Part shown: positions 61,939 through 64,000 of the stretch, one piece after another | Layout of the letters: each line of letters starts with the position of its first letter | Numbering within the stretch: position 1 is the stretch's first letter | Assembly: GCA_913774715.1 (NCBI GenBank) | Contig: CAJYHS010000109.1 | Coordinates: 42,639-106,638 of the forward strand | DNA length: 64,000 nt | Direction of reading: 5' to 3' | DNA from: an uncultured Siphonobacter sp. | GTDB lineage: Bacteria > Bacteroidota > Bacteroidia > Cytophagales > Spirosomataceae | Notes under the pieces: generated by a model | Databases searched by the model: none | Seen by the model: only the letters and a program-made list of their open reading frames with translations | Told to the model about the DNA's origin: nothing | Position numbers and translations under genes: made by a program

Positions 61939-63105
61939 GTGCGTTCAACCAAGCAATACGTTAATCTAGGTCATAATAAAGTAGAAAATCACCTCAAAAC
62001 GCTGCAAAACGAGTTTGAGGAAGAAGTAACGCCCACCGATACCGTCACCTATAAACTCCGGCAGTTTTTCTGGTCGAACTTCTTCGGCTTTGTCTATCAT
62101 TACTTCAAAAGTCGTTTTGGTAAACGGTATCCTTATCAGTCCTACCCTAAAGATGGCGATTCGGGAGTATATCAAATCCCGGAACATACCACGCTCGCTC
62201 TGCTTTCCGACTGGGCAACGGATACTATCGAATCGGATTTAGTGGGGCGGCTGGTAGCTCGTTATCAGGCGGATTACACGCTGCATTTAGGTGATGTCTA
62301 TTTCGTAGGAGCTCCCAAAGAAATTCGGGCCAATTTCCTGAACCCCGATGCTTCCTGGCCCTGGGGAAAGAACGGAAGTCTGGCTCTGTCAGGTAACCAT
62401 GAAATGTACTCCAATGGACGGGGTTTTTTCGAAGAATTATTACCCCGTATGGGCGTGGATCAGGCGGGCGTTCGCATGAGTCAGAAGGCTGGTTTTTTCT
62501 GTCTGGAAAACGAACACTGGCGGATTATTGGACTGGATACGGGTTATACTTCGGTCAGGAATCCGATCATGGAAATCATCAATCCGCCCGATTGCCGACT
62601 GAAAGACGTACAGATTCAATGGCTGAAAGATCAGGTAAAACTCGGCGACCCGAACGATACCCGCGGGATTATTTTCCTGAGTCATCATCCCGTCTTTTCC
62701 GTGTTCAGAAATGCCTTCCCCAAACCCGGCGAACAGCTTCGGAAAATACTGGGCGATGGCAACCGCCCGGTAGCCTGGATTTATGGACACGAACACCGCA
62801 TGGTGATTTATCACACGCAAAACTTACCGAACAGTCTCACCGTTCACGGTCGCTGCATTGGTCACGGGGGTATGCCCGTGGAACTCAAAGCCCCCGAAAC
62901 CCACGAGCCCATTCACTTCATGGATGACCGCATCCGCGAACGCCTCCGCCGCCGGAATGTCAGCTATAACGGCTTCGCCTATCTGGAGTTACAGGGCCCC
63001 AAAGCTATCATGAAATACATTGACATGGAGGATACCATGATCTTTCAGGAAAGCTGGCGGGTGGAAGATGGAAAGGTGATTGTTGAAAAGGCGGATGCTC
63101 AATAA
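61939..63105 (+). CDS. Calcineurin-like metallophosphoesterase
   Basis: LHLGDVYFVG, LSGNHEMYS, FLSHHPVFS, YGHEHRM metal-ligand motifs; GTG start proposed. Confidence 0.88.
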   Translation: MRSTKQYVNLGHNKVENHLKTLQNEFEEEVTPTDTVTYKLRQFFWSNFFGFVYHYFKSRFGKRYPYQSYPKDGDSGVYQIPEHTTLALLSDWATDTIESDLVGRLVARYQADYTLHLGDVYFVGAPKEIRANFLNPDASWPWGKNGSLALSGNHEMYSNGRGFFEELLPRMGVDQAGVRMSQKAGFFCLENEHWRIIGLDTGYTSVRNPIMEIINPPDCRLKDVQIQWLKDQVKLGDPNDTRGIIFLSHHPVFSVFRNAFPKPGEQLRKILGDGNRPVAWIYGHEHRMVIYHTQNLPNSLTVHGRCIGHGGMPVELKAPETHEPIHFMDDRIRERLRRRNVSYNGFAYLELQGPKAIMKYIDMEDTMIFQESWRVEDGKVIVEKADAQ

Positions 63106-63485
63106 AGCTTTAATAAATTTCACTACCTCCTTTTCTAGCTGGCGATCAGGCACTAGTCATTACTTACTCTATAATCTTTTACATAATCAACCTTTGTTAG
63201 TGATGTTTGCTAAACGCTAAAAATGGCAGAGAAACGCAATAAACTGAATATAGTTTCTTTTCATTTCCTGACTAGGAGCCGAAATAATACTAGTTACTAT
63301 TTTTTTCATTTTCCTTAGCAGCATTTTAATTACTTTATTTTGATTATGATTTACTAAAGATCAATAACTACTAAAGCAATAAATTATTTTTATTTTTCAA
63401 AATATTATCCAAATATTACAATATTCAATAAATTGCATAGTCTTGTTAATCTGTATCTATAACCATTAGATATTTTTTAATCTTC

Positions 63486-64000
63486 ATGAATCACGAACTT
63501 GAAGGGTATGTTATATACTCTAACTCAATAAAGAAAAGCTTACCTTTCGCTGTGGTAAACAATACATCTGAATGTATAGCCACATCTAACAATTTTGATA
63601 ACTCAATTAAAGATTTTTTGGTTTTAATTGAAGATAAAAGATTTTATAGCCATTCAGGAATAGATTATATTGGCATATGTAGAGCCATCGTTCAGAATGT
63701 TAAACATTTAAAAATATCACAAGGCGGCAGCTCATTAACTCAACAGTTAGCTAGAAATATATTAAGAAATAATAGCAAAACGATATCAAGGAAAATGCAA
63801 GAGAGTTTTCTAGCTATAAAGCTAGAAAATAAATATTCCAAAGATGAGATATTAATTCATTATCTAAACAATGTGTATTTTGGAAAAAATATTAGAGGCA
63901 TAAGAGCTGCTGCACTACACTATTTCTCAAAAGAATTAAGTAAATTAAGTCAATCAGAAGTTTTAATATTAATAACTTTACTAAGAGGCCCTAATCTATA
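63486..64000 (+). CDS. GT51 peptidoglycan transglycosylase domain protein, cut by window edge
   Basis: My translation from ATG 63486: LVLIEDKRFYSHSGIDYIGICRAIVQNVKHLKISQGGSSLTQQLARNILRNNSKTISRKMQESFLAIKLENKYSKDEILIHYLNNVYFGKNIRGIRAAALHYFSKEL; GT51 motifs I-IV. Not in the ORF track because it has no stop. Confidence 0.88.
   Translation, partial: MNHELEGYVIYSNSIKKSLPFAVVNNTSECIATSNNFDNSIKDFLVLIEDKRFYSHSGIDYIGICRAIVQNVKHLKISQGGSSLTQQLARNILRNNSKTISRKMQESFLAIKLENKYSKDEILIHYLNNVYFGKNIRGIRAAALHYFSKELSKLSQSEVLILITLLRGPNL

Overview
The window looks like a Bacteroidota chromosome, probably Cytophagales/Spirosomataceae. This is inferred from protein families, a TTTG-N19-TAnnTTTG promoter and gene content; no database search was run. 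Most of it is housekeeping: dihydroorotase (partial), hemB, rnc-fabF-acpP, rplS, rseP, TamB/TamL, aroK, proS, atpD-atpC, folP and tatA. There is also a small non-phosphorylating L-fucose catabolic cluster (lactonase-like amidohydrolase, SDR dehydrogenase, fucP), with a sialate O-acetylesterase and a GH95 alpha-L-fucosidase about 32 kb downstream. No rRNA, tRNA, transposase, phage or CRISPR array was recognised. The most interesting items are: (1) a type-I-secretion-like ABC/HlyD/TolC operon whose only ABC protein has substitutions in Walker A, Walker B, the Q-loop and the signature motif; (2) a textbook Bacteroidota promoter followed directly by a structured leader before rplS; (3) REP/BIME-like palindrome families around tatA/YfhO; (4) a Y-x-x-x-N replacement of the SDR catalytic Lys in the putative fucose dehydrogenase; (5) an adjacent SGNH-lipoprotein/acyltransferase-3 pair in an AT-rich patch; (6) an AT-rich right edge with a stand-alone GT51 transglycosylase lacking an N-terminal membrane anchor in the visible sequence. 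No completely new multi-gene system is proven here; item 1 is the best candidate.
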